NCBI RefSeq assembly: GCF_000203815.1
Contig: NW_004457735.1
Span: 992,001-1,056,000 of the forward strand
Direction of reading: 5' to 3'
Length of the DNA: 64,000 nucleotides
From: Cavenderia fasciculata
Lineage: Eukaryota; Evosea; Eumycetozoa; Acytosteliales; Cavenderiaceae
The first letter of the stretch is position 1. Each line of letters begins with the position of its first letter. The position numbers and the translations under genes were made by a program. The notes beneath the pieces are model-generated. The model was not told where the DNA came from. It was given only the letters and a program-made list of their open reading frames with translations, and made no database searches. Shown one piece after another: positions 38,876 to 50,888 of this stretch.

Positions 38876-39721
38876 TTATAACTTGGATTCAATGAATTTT
38901 CCATGTCTACCCATTCCTTGAGCAAATCTGGATGATCCACCAACTCCATCTTTTTGGAGACTGGGATACCCAAGTTTAAATTCATTTGATAGTGCATCGT
39001 TGAGTGAAAGGTTGTGTTGTTGATAGACTGACAGTCTATCTGACCGCAAACAGTTTTGGGGAAATGATCCAATCAATTTTGCCAACTCTATACATTTGTC
39101 AAGTACTTGGTTGGGAGTGTCTACCAATCGATTGACCAGTCCTATATTGAATGCTTCTTCTGCCGTGACAGGTCTACCTGTAAGGATGAGATCCATGGCA
39201 CGAGAATGACCGACGAGTCGTGGTAGTCGAACTGTGCCGCCGTCGATAAGAGGGACTCCCCAACGACGACAAAATACTCCAAAGATAGCATCGCGACTGG
39301 CAACACGTAGATCACTCCACAGTGCAAGTTCTAGTCCTCCAGCCACACAGTATCCTGATATACCAGTAATGACAGGTTTACCGAGCAACATTCTTGTACA
39401 TCCCATTGGAGCATCTCCATCTGCTTGCAATCGATTCATTTGGCTCTCATCACCAAGAGATATCTTTTTCAAGTCAGCACCTGCACAAAACACCTTGTCT
39501 CCACCATACAAGATAGCAACTTTAAATCGGTCATCTCCATCAAACTCTCTAAATGCCATTGACAATCGATCGGCAGTCTCTCGATCAACAGCATTTCGAG
39601 CATTCTTTTCTCTATTTAATTTGATCACCACGATTCCATCTTGTAAGTATTTAGTTTTATCAACTATAATTACATTATTATCTTCTTTATCTATCTTATC
39701 TGTATTTGTGTTTGTGATCAT
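38876..39721 (-). CDS. Enoyl-CoA hydratase/isomerase family protein
   Basis: Single exon, 281 aa, crotonase fold. Seen: IVVIKLNREKNARNAVD (substrate-entry strand), FCAGADLKKIS (first oxyanion-hole strand, about 73-83), and GISGYCVAGGLELALWSDLRVAS (second oxyanion loop and helix). FGVFCRRWGVPLIDGGTVRLPRLVG follows, in the region where hydratases carry their catalytic Glu. The Glu of the A-G-G-x-E-L block is present, but the second hydratase Glu position reads Asp in LIDGGT, so hydratase versus isomerase or another acyl-CoA activity cannot be settled. It lacks a clear mitochondrial presequence and a C-terminal SKL; the end is ESKL, close to a PTS1 (S-K-L is in fact the last three residues), so peroxisomal targeting is plausible. 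Convergent with the DnaJ gene (105 bp). Confidence 0.9.
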   Translation of the reverse strand: MITNTNTDKIDKEDNNVIIVDKTKYLQDGIVVIKLNREKNARNAVDRETADRLSMAFREFDGDDRFKVAILYGGDKVFCAGADLKKISLGDESQMNRLQADGDAPMGCTRMLLGKPVITGISGYCVAGGLELALWSDLRVASRDAIFGVFCRRWGVPLIDGGTVRLPRLVGHSRAMDLILTGRPVTAEEAFNIGLVNRLVDTPNQVLDKCIELAKLIGSFPQNCLRSDRLSVYQQHNLSLNDALSNEFKLGYPSLQKDGVGGSSRFAQGMGRHGKFIESKL

Positions 39722-41103
39722 TGCTTAAAACTAATTCAAAAAAATGATTCCAAAGTAGATTTTAAAATAATCACCCACCCATAACACAATTGTTGGTAAA
39801 AGGGATGGAGTGTCACTACTAATTCAATACTAGTCGACAACAGGACAAACAAGTCGGACTTTCGTTTAAATTGAGTTACACCAAAATAATTGTACATTAT
39901 GTTTTTGCCCGTTGACTATCCGACTATTGGGCAAAGTTCTCGGTGATCAACCAAACTCTTTGAAGTGGCAAATAGAGACAAATCCTGATCCCACGCTAAA
40001 CCATCAACAATATTTAGCTTTGGAAACTCTTGGTTTTTGAATGGGTGCGGAGTATGTATTCGTATCACCAGAATCAGTAAAAATCTGACAAAAAAAATGA
40101 TCTGACGATTTCAGCAAATTCGATGAATTGGAATTTAAGGGGCTCATCCCTACACAGAGAAAGATTTTTCTGTTGGAAGAATTCAAATTATTGTTGTTGT
40201 TGTGTTGGGTGAAACAAGCCAATAGTGTTGGTTGTGACAAAGAAGACGATTGATATATATTATCTCTCATCCTCACTAGCGCTTAAGAGAGAGAAAAGAA
40301 TAGATAGATAGATAGATCGTTCGTTGCAAAGTCTTCAGATTTGAATACCAAGATTATCTTCGATTTATAAAAACAAAAAGTAATTACTTGCCTTGTCCCG
40401 ATCTTGATAATTATCGCGAAGCAAAAAAAATATTTTAAAAAAAGACAGTACAAAAATCAAAGATAAGATTGTACCTACTTTGGTATTATTCCTCTTCCTG
40501 TTTCAGAACAACAACAACAACAGAAGACTCTACACCTCACATTGTACAGTGTACATTAGAGCCATCGTATTCAAGGAGAAGGAAGAGAAAGAGATAGATA
40601 GAGAGAGAGAGATATAGGTACATACATACAAACAAAACAAACAACAATCTTAGATCTAGATTTAAACAGTTGACATTCAATCAATCAATCAATCAAACAC
40701 CCACCATTATTCAAAAACACTGGTTTCATAGGCCGAAATACCCACCATTAAACAAACACACACAAACCTTAAACCCATCCCATCCCCATCCACTCGTGTA
40801 CATTCAAACACACACACACACACCCAACGATAATAACCCATCGCACAACATGATTATTGTGTTTTTGTTGTTGTTTTACTCTTTTTATTGTTATACTCTA
40901 CGATCGTTTATATATTTATACACATACATGTAGTAGTACTACTGCTACTACTACTTACTTATTGTATTATTAGATATTAATATTAATATTCTTATTTATT
41001 TATTTATTTATTTAATTTATTGAATTAGCTAGTTAGGTCGATTGAAAGAAGGAGAGAGGGAGAAGGAGAATACTACTGTAGTTTATATATATATATATAG
41101 AGA
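39722..41103. other. Intergenic between enoyl-CoA hydratase and kinase genes
   Basis: 1.4 kb divergent spacer. It holds the candidate RNA above, a 90-codon minus-strand frame (40004-40276) with Asn run but no other support, CA-rich and AG-rich repeats (40580-40610 and 40740-40830), and TATATATA just before the kinase ATG. Confidence 0.5.
39777..39940 (+). ncRNA. Candidate small structured RNA (weak)
   Basis: ACCCATAA at 39777-39784 resembles the upstream element reported for Dictyostelium small ncRNA genes. About 65 bp downstream lies a region with two exact 7-bp pairings: AGTCGGA (39852-39858) with TCCGACT (39919-39925), and TTTGCCC (39904-39910) with GGGCAAA (39929-39935). The two stems overlap and cannot both form. 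There is no conserved ncRNA motif I can name. Confidence 0.25.
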
Positions 41104-44100
41104 ATGTCATTATCGACAACAGTTGAAACAAGTCATAGTAATATGGGAGATGAAGATTCTGCTAATTTGGTATCGGTGACAGTGTCTGCAACGGCAACTG
41201 GAATGCACAACAACACCGCATCATTCTCTGACAGTGACATTGTCACATCCTCTTCAATGTGTAGTAGTACCACCATGATGGCAATCAACACCAAATCATC
41301 TAGTAATGCTGTTGGAATGACACCTGACATTGGTACACATTATAGTGATAATGATAATAATGACCATCATCATCATCATCTTCATTTACGAGATCATAAT
41401 CATCATGGTAATGATAATCATCATAATAATAATGATGATACTAGTAGTAGTAGTAGTAGTAGTAATGAACATGAACATGATGACCATCATCATCATCATC
41501 ATGATAGTCAACAACAAAATATACATCAACAACAACAAGTAATGGATAATCAAGATTTTAGTAAATTAAGGAATCTAACTATATCTAAAAAATTCTTGGA
41601 TGAGATTAATAGTAGTAGTAAGGGATCGGAACCAGCAACCAATAAGCCAATTTCACTCAACATGTCTAGAGTATTCGATCATCATCATGACAATGACGAC
41701 GACGACGAAGCGATTAAAACAATGGTAGAGGAAGAGGAACTTGAAACACCACCACAATCACTAGATGAAATATTACAAGAGTTTAAAGAGATTTACAATT
41801 ACCTCTATGTTGGTGATCTCAACAAATTGTTTGGATTGCGATCGATACAAATGAACGATAACCAAAGAATAAGATGTTTGGGTTTTGACGATTCAATTGA
41901 ATTGAGTGTACATGTACAAAGAGTATGTATCCCCCTCCCACATCAACAATAATATTAATAATAATAATATTAATCATTATTATTATTTTCTATTATTATT
42001 AATATTAGTATTTCCAATACCAAATCATTGATTTTGAATCAGAAACTGATATTCTTTCAATTACCAAACAATTTGACCATTTCTCACAATTAATTCTTGG
42101 TCGAGGAAGAAATACACCTGTAGTTATTCACGAGTATGTTGTTTGGTTGCTTTGTTGTTGGGCGGTCTGGTTTTTTTTGAAAACAAATATGAATATTTAT
42201 ATGCTAACTTCACTTATTTCATTCCCTACCTTATAGTTGTTGTTTTGGTTTGATTTTGTCATCTATTTATTTAATCAAATATGAATTATTTTCCCTTCCA
42301 CAAGCAAACGAGTATGTATAGATATAGATAGATAGATAGATAGATAGATATTGAGGGAGATATACTTTACCAACATATTTATATTTCTTTTATTTTTTTG
42401 TCTCTAGTTTAATTGGATATAATGATTTTTTTGGAACATCACAAAAGCATTCACATTATCAAAAAGTAGATTCTTGTACATTAATTGGTGACGTTACAAC
42501 ATATTATTATAGAAATATGACAAAGAGAAGTCAGCCACATCAAAAGCCTGCACCAGTGGTCGAGCAACTGATGCCACCACCCGTACAAGAGAAAAAGGAC
42601 AAGGGAGGATTTTTAAAGAAACTATTCAACTCTTCTAAAAAGGATAAAAAGACGGTTGAACAAAAACCACGATCAGCGTCGGTGGCATTACAACCAGACC
42701 AAGCCAAACAAATACAAAAACAATATTCAAATCCTACATTGTCACCAGACAACAAACATACTACTACTACTACTTCTACATCGTCTACAACAACCACCAC
42801 TTCGACCGCTGCATCTTCTGGACAATTACACAACAACAACAACAACAACAACCCATACGAAGACAATGATGATACGACACCCAATTTAGAGTTGGCGAGG
42901 GATTCAAGAGACGATTCCAAGTTACCTCCAATTATTGCATCATGCTTTGCCGAGCTTGCCGACGAGCACAAGGATATTATTAAAAAGTGGAGTTTGAAGC
43001 AGATAGAGATCGACTATCATTGGGAAATCACACTGTGTCTGCTGCATTTCCAGACCAAGCTACGATTCTACTCGTCGCAACAAAAGTTTGCAGAAGCCAA
43101 TTCGCGCAAGGACCGTCGACGCAGCGACAAGCGACAGGCGTACCTCGATGGTGGTGCTGGCAAGACACCATTGGTTGGCGGGGGTGTGGGCACGCTGCCA
43201 CCGGGCGTAGTATCGCGTATCCCACTCACCGACTATGAATTGCCTCGCAATATCGACTCGAAACTCATCAACATTGTACCGACACCATTTAGCAAAAAGA
43301 GTTTAGATCATCTTGCCAAAAAGGTCAGCTCGTCAGAGATCAAGAAACTGTTTTCCATCAAGGAACGTGTTGGAAAGGGTGGGTTTGGATCAGTCTACTC
43401 GGCGCGTAGCAACGCATCCAAGGAACGTATCGCCATCAAAAAACTACCACACAAAAAGAGTAAAGAACGCAAGATGAACACACGTGAGATCCGCGTACTC
43501 GATTATTGTCGTCACCCCAACATCATCTCGTACCACGAGTCGTTCTTGGTGTCGTCGAGTGACGAGTTGTGGGTGTCTATGGAGTTTATGGAGGGTGGTA
43601 CACTCAGCGAAGCCTCTTCGCAATACCCATTCCAAGAATCCAACATTGCATACGTTGCACGTGAGATACTCGTCGCACTACACTACCTCCACAGCAACGG
43701 GTTTGTACATCGTGACCTCAAATCTCAAAATGTCATGATGACTCCATCAGGTGACATCAAACTCATTGATTTTGGTCTGTGTGCCAGTCTCAAGAGTGGA
43801 CCCAAGATTCGTATGTGTGGATCACCGCTCTGGATGCCACCTGAACAGATCCAACAGACCTATCACTCTTTTACGGCCGATATTTGGAGTATGGGAGTCT
43901 GTCTACTCGAGCTAGCCAACCGTGCCCACAAACATCGTAAAGACCCTCTGCGCACCATGTTTATGGTGGCCACTGAAGGTTTCAAACAACCCTTTGAAGA
44001 TCCCAATCGTTGGAGTGACCTCTTCCACGACTTTATCAATCTATGTCTCCAGTTTGATCCAACAAAGCGTCCATCTGCCCTCCAACTCTTGGCTCATCCA

Positions 44101-44181
44101 TTCATCAGCCAAGCTGATAACAAAAAGAAAATGGCTAAAATTCTATCTTCTGTTTTCTTGCAAAATATTGTTGGCATTTAA
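41104..44181 (+). CDS. STE-type serine/threonine protein kinase with His-rich N-terminus
   Basis: Exons 41104-41922, 42009-42133, 42237-42311 and 42408-44181 join in frame to give 930 aa. N-terminal half: Ser/Thr-, His- and Asp-rich low complexity, then a conserved-looking non-catalytic block (about 230-365) spanning all four exons. The kinase domain is C-terminal (about 655-915): glycine loop [10 protein letters not shown] (661 on), Lys684 in [13 protein letters not shown] with Asp776, DFG at 794, and [10 protein letters not shown] activation segment. PAK/GCK-like kinases have a GTP-WMAPE form here, so this resembles the STE20 group. The arrangement recalls the dictyostelid Mkc kinases, but I cannot assign a member. 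All catalytic residues are present, so it should be active. Confidence 0.9.
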
Positions 44182-44193
44182 GATAATCTTAAA

Positions 44194-44242
<49 letters not shown>

Positions 44243-44422
44243 TCTTTTAAAAATAAACAATATTTTATACTAACAACAATCACAAAGATTTAATTTCAAA
44301 AATGAGAACAATGTATCTTTTTTTTTTTAAACCAACACGTGTCAAGTGATCTAACTTGCAATTGTTGTTCTGTTTTATTTATACATTTTTAACAATTGTT
44401 AAATCATAGATATAATGACTAT

Positions 44423-46033
44423 ATGATGAATAATCAACAACAACAACAAAAACAAGAATATAAACTACCCAAAATAATATTAAAGTTAATCTTTTCAAAT
44501 TTACAAGATAATCATTCATGGACATACAGATCATTCTTACCAAGGAATGAGTGGCCTCTGTCACCTGATGTATTGTCGTCGGCATCGGTAGTTGATCAAT
44601 TGTCATTTATGTTTACTTGTAAGGATTTGTTGCAAAGCCTAAAGCCTCATTTTAAGTTCCCCACACTTTCAAACCACCATAAATCAAAGATGGTAACGAC
44701 GTCTCTATTTCATCTAAGATCGTTATTACAATCACATATGGATCAATCAATTAAAGATCTTCAAGATATCGATCAACAGAACAAACATAGAGGTTCAAGC
44801 TCACTATCTTCACATCAAGAAGATAAACTGGCACGTCATCGAAAAGATAACATTAAAACATTGGTTTACTCTCAATTCAAAAGACCATTTATAAAAAGTG
44901 ATTTTAGTGATGGTTTAAAAGAACTAAATCTAGGTTATTTTAACCATCCTATTCAACCAGGATCACTTCCACCATCACTTGAAAAGTTAAACTTGGGTTC
45001 TGAATTTCAACAAGATATTCTACCTGGAACCATTCCATCTACATGTAAATACTTACATTTTGGTGATAAGTTTAACAAATCAATCGTTGTAAATAGTGAT
45101 CTATATAATGTAGAAACTATTATACTTGGAGTATCATATAATCAACCACTCCAAGCACACTCTATTGCAAATTGTAAAAAACTAGTTCTTACATCATTCA
45201 AGTATACCATTCAATGTGGTGCATTGCCAGAAGGACTATTAGAACTAACACTTAAATGGCATCAAGGTGTAGTTGAGAGTGGAGCACTCCCAAAATCACT
45301 CCTTTATTTAAAATTACCTAGTTTTCTACTTGCCACTTGTCCCAACACCATACCCGACACTCTATTACATATTGATGTTACTGGACCTTATTCTCAATTC
45401 CCGCTGACTGAAATGGTATATCTAGACTTTAACAGTGTATTTCCAATTAGTCTAATATCACTATCAATACCTGAATTTGAAATGGATGAACATGGACAAC
45501 AAGTACTGGATTTGGAAAGATTGGTTAATTTAGAGTATTTAAAGTGTAGGTCATCAATATTGATGAATCAAACCAAATTACCAAATACTTTAAAGTGTAT
45601 TCATATAGTATCGATATTTCCAATACAAAGACCACCTATACTCAAAACTATGTCCAGCAGTAGTAGGGATATACTGGTAACAATGTCATTTGACTTACCA
45701 TCTGAACACCTTCATACAACCAATATCCATCTACCAATACGGACATTGTTAGAAGATAATGTAACAACGATTATCATCCATTTCAAAGTACATGGATATA
45801 TGGCAGTTGTATCATTCCAACTACGTGATTTTGGAAGTCACTGTTTGTTGTTGGCAGCCAATCAATGTGGTGGGTTCATCAAAAAGGATAAACAAATCAT
45901 CACCCATACATTACTAGACACTGATCTATTCAATTATTTAGATAACTTCTTCTTTGATTTCCATCGTTGGCAAGATGATTTCTTCAAAAGACAAAAATAT
46001 GATAAATACTTTTTTAATAAAAAATATTTTTGA
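44423..46033 (+). CDS. FNIP-repeat (LRR-like) protein with F-box-like N-terminus
   Basis: Single exon, 536 aa from the first ATG; the in-frame start 27 nt upstream is only TTG. Residues about 12-90 (LPKIILKLIFSNLQDN, then MFTCKDLLQSLKPHF) resemble the F-box-like entry found in many dictyostelid FNIP proteins. About four to five FNIP repeats follow (ELNLGYFNHPIQPGSLPPSLEKL, HFGDKFNKSIV, LGVSYNQPL, KYTIQCGALPEGLLEL). Their F/Y-N-x-P/I-hydrophobic core recurs every 21-23 residues and forms an LRR-like solenoid. Such proteins form a very large, fast-expanding family in social amoebae, probably substrate adaptors. It is 92 bp from the next gene in the same direction. Confidence 0.85.
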   Translation: MMNNQQQQQKQEYKLPKIILKLIFSNLQDNHSWTYRSFLPRNEWPLSPDVLSSASVVDQLSFMFTCKDLLQSLKPHFKFPTLSNHHKSKMVTTSLFHLRSLLQSHMDQSIKDLQDIDQQNKHRGSSSLSSHQEDKLARHRKDNIKTLVYSQFKRPFIKSDFSDGLKELNLGYFNHPIQPGSLPPSLEKLNLGSEFQQDILPGTIPSTCKYLHFGDKFNKSIVVNSDLYNVETIILGVSYNQPLQAHSIANCKKLVLTSFKYTIQCGALPEGLLELTLKWHQGVVESGALPKSLLYLKLPSFLLATCPNTIPDTLLHIDVTGPYSQFPLTEMVYLDFNSVFPISLISLSIPEFEMDEHGQQVLDLERLVNLEYLKCRSSILMNQTKLPNTLKCIHIVSIFPIQRPPILKTMSSSSRDILVTMSFDLPSEHLHTTNIHLPIRTLLEDNVTTIIIHFKVHGYMAVVSFQLRDFGSHCLLLAANQCGGFIKKDKQIITHTLLDTDLFNYLDNFFFDFHRWQDDFFKRQKYDKYFFNKKYF

Positions 46034-46125
46034 TGCAAAGTACTCAAGTTGAAGTGGACTAGTCATTCCAAATGCATGTAAATTAATTAAGTTGTAACAT
46101 TTATTTATTTATATCATATATATAT

Positions 46126-47040
46126 ATGAGCAACGAATCAAATAAGAGTGACGGTAGTGGTGTATCAACTGATGATGATGATGATGATAAGGTTGATATT
46201 GTAGAGAAAAAGGAGGAGGAGGAGAAAGAAGAGATAAAGGAGGAAAAAGAGAAAAAGGAGGAGGAGGTTGAAGCGATTATAGAGACTGCTACTACTACAC
46301 ATACGAGTGAAGATACTAAAAAGGAGGAGAAGAAGGAGAAAGAGGAAGAAGACCCATTTAAATATTTATTAGATAGCGATGAAGAAAAGAAACAAGAGAA
46401 GGATTGGTATTATGTCAATTCGAGCGATATTGAGCAGGGACCGTATACGTTCAATCAGATGCTCTATTGGTTCAAAACAAAGTATTTAAAGACCAATCAA
46501 CAAGTGAGACACGAAAATCAACATAAATACTATGCAATCATATCGAATCCATTGTTTAATATACCTGCTAGCAGCGACAATACTACATCAACATCAACAA
46601 CAACCGATAATACTACTACAATAGTGGATAATAATACTACAACCACTGCAGACTACAACCCTTATACGCAAACAACAACACCATACGACAATTATTATTA
46701 TTCATCAATGTACAGTACAACACCCGATGCAACATCATCATCATCAACTACCCCTTATTCAAACAACAACAGATATCATCCATATGGAACTCAACAATAT
46801 TATAGTACACCGCAACAACAACAACAACAACAACAATTTAAAGACTATGAAGTTAGTGGTACATTTAACAAAAGAACAGGTAGATTTGATGGAAGTGGAA
46901 GATCAACAGGATCATGGCAATCACAAGAAGAAAGAATCAATGCTCATTATTTTGACCTAGATGATTACAACAAACAAATGAACCAATTAAAGAACCAACA
47001 ACAACAATACCAACAAAAGAAACAACCAAATAAACGATAG
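46126..47040 (+). CDS. GYF-like domain protein
   Basis: Single exon, 304 aa. The N-terminus is highly acidic Glu/Lys-rich (1-90). DWYYVNSSDIEQGPYTFNQMLYWFKTKYL (about 90-118) matches the start of GYF/GYF_2 domains (W-Y-Y, then x-GPY-x-x-x-QM-x-x-W), which bind proline-rich peptides. The defining GYF triplet is replaced by TKYL, so binding specificity may differ. A Thr/Asn/Tyr- and Gln-rich middle follows. The C-terminal block (about 240-290) GTFNKRTGRFDGSG and ERINAHYFDLDDYNKQMN looks conserved, but I do not know its family. Splicing-related roles are common for such proteins; this is inference. Confidence 0.75.
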   Translation: MSNESNKSDGSGVSTDDDDDDKVDIVEKKEEEEKEEIKEEKEKKEEEVEAIIETATTTHTSEDTKKEEKKEKEEEDPFKYLLDSDEEKKQEKDWYYVNSSDIEQGPYTFNQMLYWFKTKYLKTNQQVRHENQHKYYAIISNPLFNIPASSDNTTSTSTTTDNTTTIVDNNTTTTADYNPYTQTTTPYDNYYYSSMYSTTPDATSSSSTTPYSNNNRYHPYGTQQYYSTPQQQQQQQQFKDYEVSGTFNKRTGRFDGSGRSTGSWQSQEERINAHYFDLDDYNKQMNQLKNQQQQYQQKKQPNKR

Positions 47041-48231
47041 ATGGATGTATGGAACATCTAATAACACAACATCCCCCAGGCCACAATGAATGATCATTTC
47101 GTTCGTTTAAGTGTGGATATAATTAGATTAACACAACTCTGTACATGTTTGATTTGATTTGATTGTGGTTTCCTTTCCCCTCAAAAAGATGGAACCATCC
47201 AACCCAACTTAAACATTGCCGAAAGAAAGTATCTTTATAAGGTCGTCAATCAGTGTTGCAAATTGATATCTTCCAAGATCCCACGAAACAAGGGACACGC
47301 ACCAAAAAAAAAAAACACAACAGGGAGAGACTTGTCGCACACCACTGGAGGTCTGAAGAGTTTGACACTGAATTCTCTTTTCAACACAAAGTTATAACTT
47401 GTTCATCATTCATCTAAATACTCTTTCTATTTATATCTATCTATCTACTATCAAGAGGTAGAGGCAGTAAATAAAAAGGTAAGGTTCAATAAACAAACAG
47501 ACAGACAGACAGACATCTCGATCAGACAACACTAATAGTGACAATATTAGCAGTGTATGTGTGTGGGTTGGTTTGAAACAAAGACTAAACAAGAGAGTCA
47601 ATTGTATATGTTGGGAGAGGGTGTTTGAAAAAACAACACACGATAGCTATCATCAAAACAACCCTCTCTCTAAGCTAAACATCGACAGCAGCAGAGAGAA
47701 ATGAATGAATGAATGAATGAATGAATGTGAATGAAGAGTAGAAGGAATATTCACTCAGAGACAACACCATTCATACATGAAACCTAGTCAACTGTTAGCT
47801 AGTTTACTACTCAACTCAAACAACCCAACAACAATATCAACTATAAATATCTATCTCTATACTCTCTCTTTTGGCGGTATTAATAGATAGATAAACACAG
47901 ACAAACACAAACACAAAGTAGCATTATTTTAAGATTCAAACAACAAAAAAAAAAGATAACAATAACAATAGCAATCATCATTTAACAATATATACAAAGA
48001 AATAGAAATAAGGAGGAAATTAGTTACTAATATGAATGAATTTTAAAGTAATAGGATAGTTTATATTTATTTAGTTTACCATCATATATATTCCAAAAGA
48101 TAATGTTGTCAACATCATCTTGGCACGCTTGATTCAATAATACAATACATATATACACTATTTTTATTTATTTATTTATTTAAATCAACAACAACCTTAA
48201 TAATAATATACCAACAAAACAAAACAACAAA
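47041..48231. other. Intergenic, no gene seen
   Basis: 1.2 kb of AT-rich DNA with GACA/CAGACAGA (about 47500-47513) and GAATGAAT (about 47700-47728) microsatellites. It is the upstream region of the mucin-like surface protein gene. Confidence 0.6.
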
Positions 48232-50432
48232 ATGAGTAGTAGAAGGAAACCTTATTGTCTATTTCTACTTTGCTTAATATTCATATTTTATATAAATGGT
48301 ATGATTAACAATAGAAGTAGAGTAGTTTAGAGTATATAGTATTAACAACATTGATTTGATTTTTGATTTGTTGATTTGATTTGATTAGTACCTACTATTG
48401 AATCTAAAGCCAACAAGATAGCAATCAATAATGACATTGTTGAAAACAACAACAAAAATGTAGTAGGCCAAATTGGAAATAATAATAACAACATAGGTAT
48501 TCGTCGTGGTGGTGACATTGACCCAAAGTCAACCGATAAGATGACTATTGGACCTGTCGATGGAAGAACAACTCAACTACCAACTACAACATCTGGAACT
48601 TCTGGACATAATACAACAACTGTCGATGGTACTTCATCGTCGTCACAAACCACCGATGATGCGACAAGTGGTGCTGCAACTAGTGGTGCTGCTGCATCTT
48701 CTTCATCAACACAAACAACTGGTGCAACTGGTGCGACTAGTGGAAGCAGCTCGACAAATACTGCTACTTCTGCTACTGCTACAGCTACAGCTACTGCTAC
48801 TACTGGTGGAAGCAGCTCAACCAATACGGCTACTACTGCTGGTGCAACTAGTGGAGGCTCGACAACAAATACTACTACTACTGCTACTGGTACTGCTACT
48901 GGTACTGGCAAATCAACTGGTGGGTCTACCAGTGGTGGAAGCAGCTCAACTGCTACCTCTGCTACAGCTACTGCTTCAACAACAGCAACAACAGCACCAT
49001 CAACTACAAACTCTACTACATCAACTTCCAATTCGACTGATACCACTACTGGTGGTGCAACTAGTAATTTAACGACTGGTGCAAGTGATGCTGGTACGGG
49101 AGGTAGTGGTTCTTCTTCGAGTGGATCAGACTCCAAGACATCTGGTGATTCATCGACTAAATCATCAACCTCGTCGGGATCATCAACAACTAATGATTCG
49201 ACAACTGGTCCAGCTCCAACAACTACAGCAACTACAACAGCAACTACAACAGCAACAACAACAGCAACTACAGCAACTACTACAGCAACAACAACAGCAA
49301 CAACAACAGCAACAACAACAGCAACTACAACTGGACCACCACCAACTACAACAACTGACACAAGTGGTTCTTCTGGATCTGGATCATCATCGACGACAGG
49401 TCCATCATCGGGTGACACTACATCAGGACATTCATCATCATCACATGATTCATCTGATTCTTCTTCATCTGGATCGGGATCATCAGGATCAGGATCATCA
49501 TCGTCAGGTGGAGATTGTGATCTTTGTCCAGCTGGTAGTTTTAGTAACAATGCAACAGTCAACAATTGTACACTTAAATGTGACGATGGTCACTGTACCA
49601 AGGGATTCCAATGCCCTTTATGTCCAGCCGGTACCTATTCATCAGAGCCAGGTACTTCGCTCTGTAACTTGTGTCCCGATGGAACGATTGCAGCACTCAA
49701 TGGACAAACAACTTGTGTCGCTTGCGATCCAGGTATGTCCAACAACCAATATCACACTGAATGCATTACTTGTCCAATCGGTTACTATGCCGAGGGAGGT
49801 GATGCTTGCACATCTTGCCCCGACGGCACAGTGAGTGATTCAGGATCATCGTTTTGCTACGAATGCAGTCCTGGAACCTACAGTAACCAACCACAGCTCA
49901 ACTGTAACGCTTGTCCATCAGGCACATACAGCAGCAACAGTGGACAGGGTGCCTGTACAGACTGCGGTCAAGGACATTACAATGGAAAGATAGGTCAAAC
50001 CAGTTTCTCAAGTTGCATCGTTTGTCCCGATGGCACCTATTGTCCAGAACCATCAAATTCAGTACCACTCGATTGTCCAGAAAACTCTTATTGTCCATCT
50101 GGTGCATCACAACCAACTTCTTGTAAAGCTTTTTTCTCTTCTTCTTCAAGTTCAAGTGTAAGCATAGAAAAAAAAATATATGAAATATTATTATTATTAT
50201 TATTATTAGTTTCCTAACTAACCCTTTTGTTTTCTATCTATCAATTTAGTCATGTACACCAAACAAATATCTTTATATTTTCGTATTTGGAGGAACTGGA
50301 TTGGTTATCGTTGCAGTTATTATTATTTTCAAGTATAATCAACACAAGAGACATCAAAAGAAACAACAAGAATCTGAAGTTGAAAGATTAATTCCAAAAC
50401 CAATGGATGGCCCAGAATATGGAGGTTTCTAA
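48232..50432 (+). CDS. Mucin-like Cys-rich single-pass surface protein
   Basis: Exons 48232-48298, 48389-50157 and 50250-50432 join in frame to give 672 aa. Exon 1 encodes a signal peptide (MSSRRKPYCLFLLCLIFIFYIN). A roughly 330-residue Thr/Ser/Gly/Ala stalk follows, with ATATTT and TGGSSSTNTAT repeats, likely heavily O-glycosylated. About six Cys-rich units follow (CPAGTYSSEPGTSLCNLCPDG type), resembling GCC2/GCC3 ephrin-receptor-like or TNFR-like repeats. Then comes a TM helix (YIFVFGGTGLVIVAVIIIF) and a short basic/Gln tail ending PEYGGF. Ligand unknown. The signal peptide and TM are on separate small exons, so a single-frame reading would miss both ends. Confidence 0.88.
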
Positions 50433-50888
50433 AAAAAAAAAACAAATAACAAATCAAAACAAATAATAACAAATAATCATTTTCCTTTTGTAAAATACAT
50501 TAATAATAATAATATCCAACACCAACAACAACAACAACAACAAAAAATTGTTTAGAATTACTAAAGTTGATTTTAAATGAATCAATACTACACACACACA
50601 CAACAACCAAAACTATATTTCAAAAACCAAAAAATTAACTAGGATCACTTTGTTTCCGGATAAGAATCAAATAACTAGTTATTTTCGATCGTAACTATTA
50701 TAATTACACCACACCAAAAATACATCATACCCACCCATCTCTTTTAATTTGATGGATTCCAAATTTGAATAAATAATATATCCATCCAATTCCAATTCCA
50801 AATCCAAATCCCAAGCAAAGTTTGGTTACCAATAGTTATATTCTATTATATATTCGTCGTGTTTCGTTCGTTTCTTTCTATATTGTAT
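50433..50888. other. Intergenic, convergent gene ends
   Basis: Short AT-rich spacer with AAC/CAA and CACACA runs. No coding potential seen. Confidence 0.5.

Noticed and set aside
40004-40276. 90-codon minus-strand frame
   Set aside because: Asn run and mixed sequence but no homology, no splice partners and no conserved motif. Left as spacer.
44396-44422. Longer start for the FNIP protein
   Set aside because: It starts with TTG; the first ATG is at 44423.
48573-49565. Long minus-strand Val/Asp-rich open frame
   Set aside because: Complement of the Thr/Ser/Ala-repeat stalk; an artefact of codon-biased repeats.
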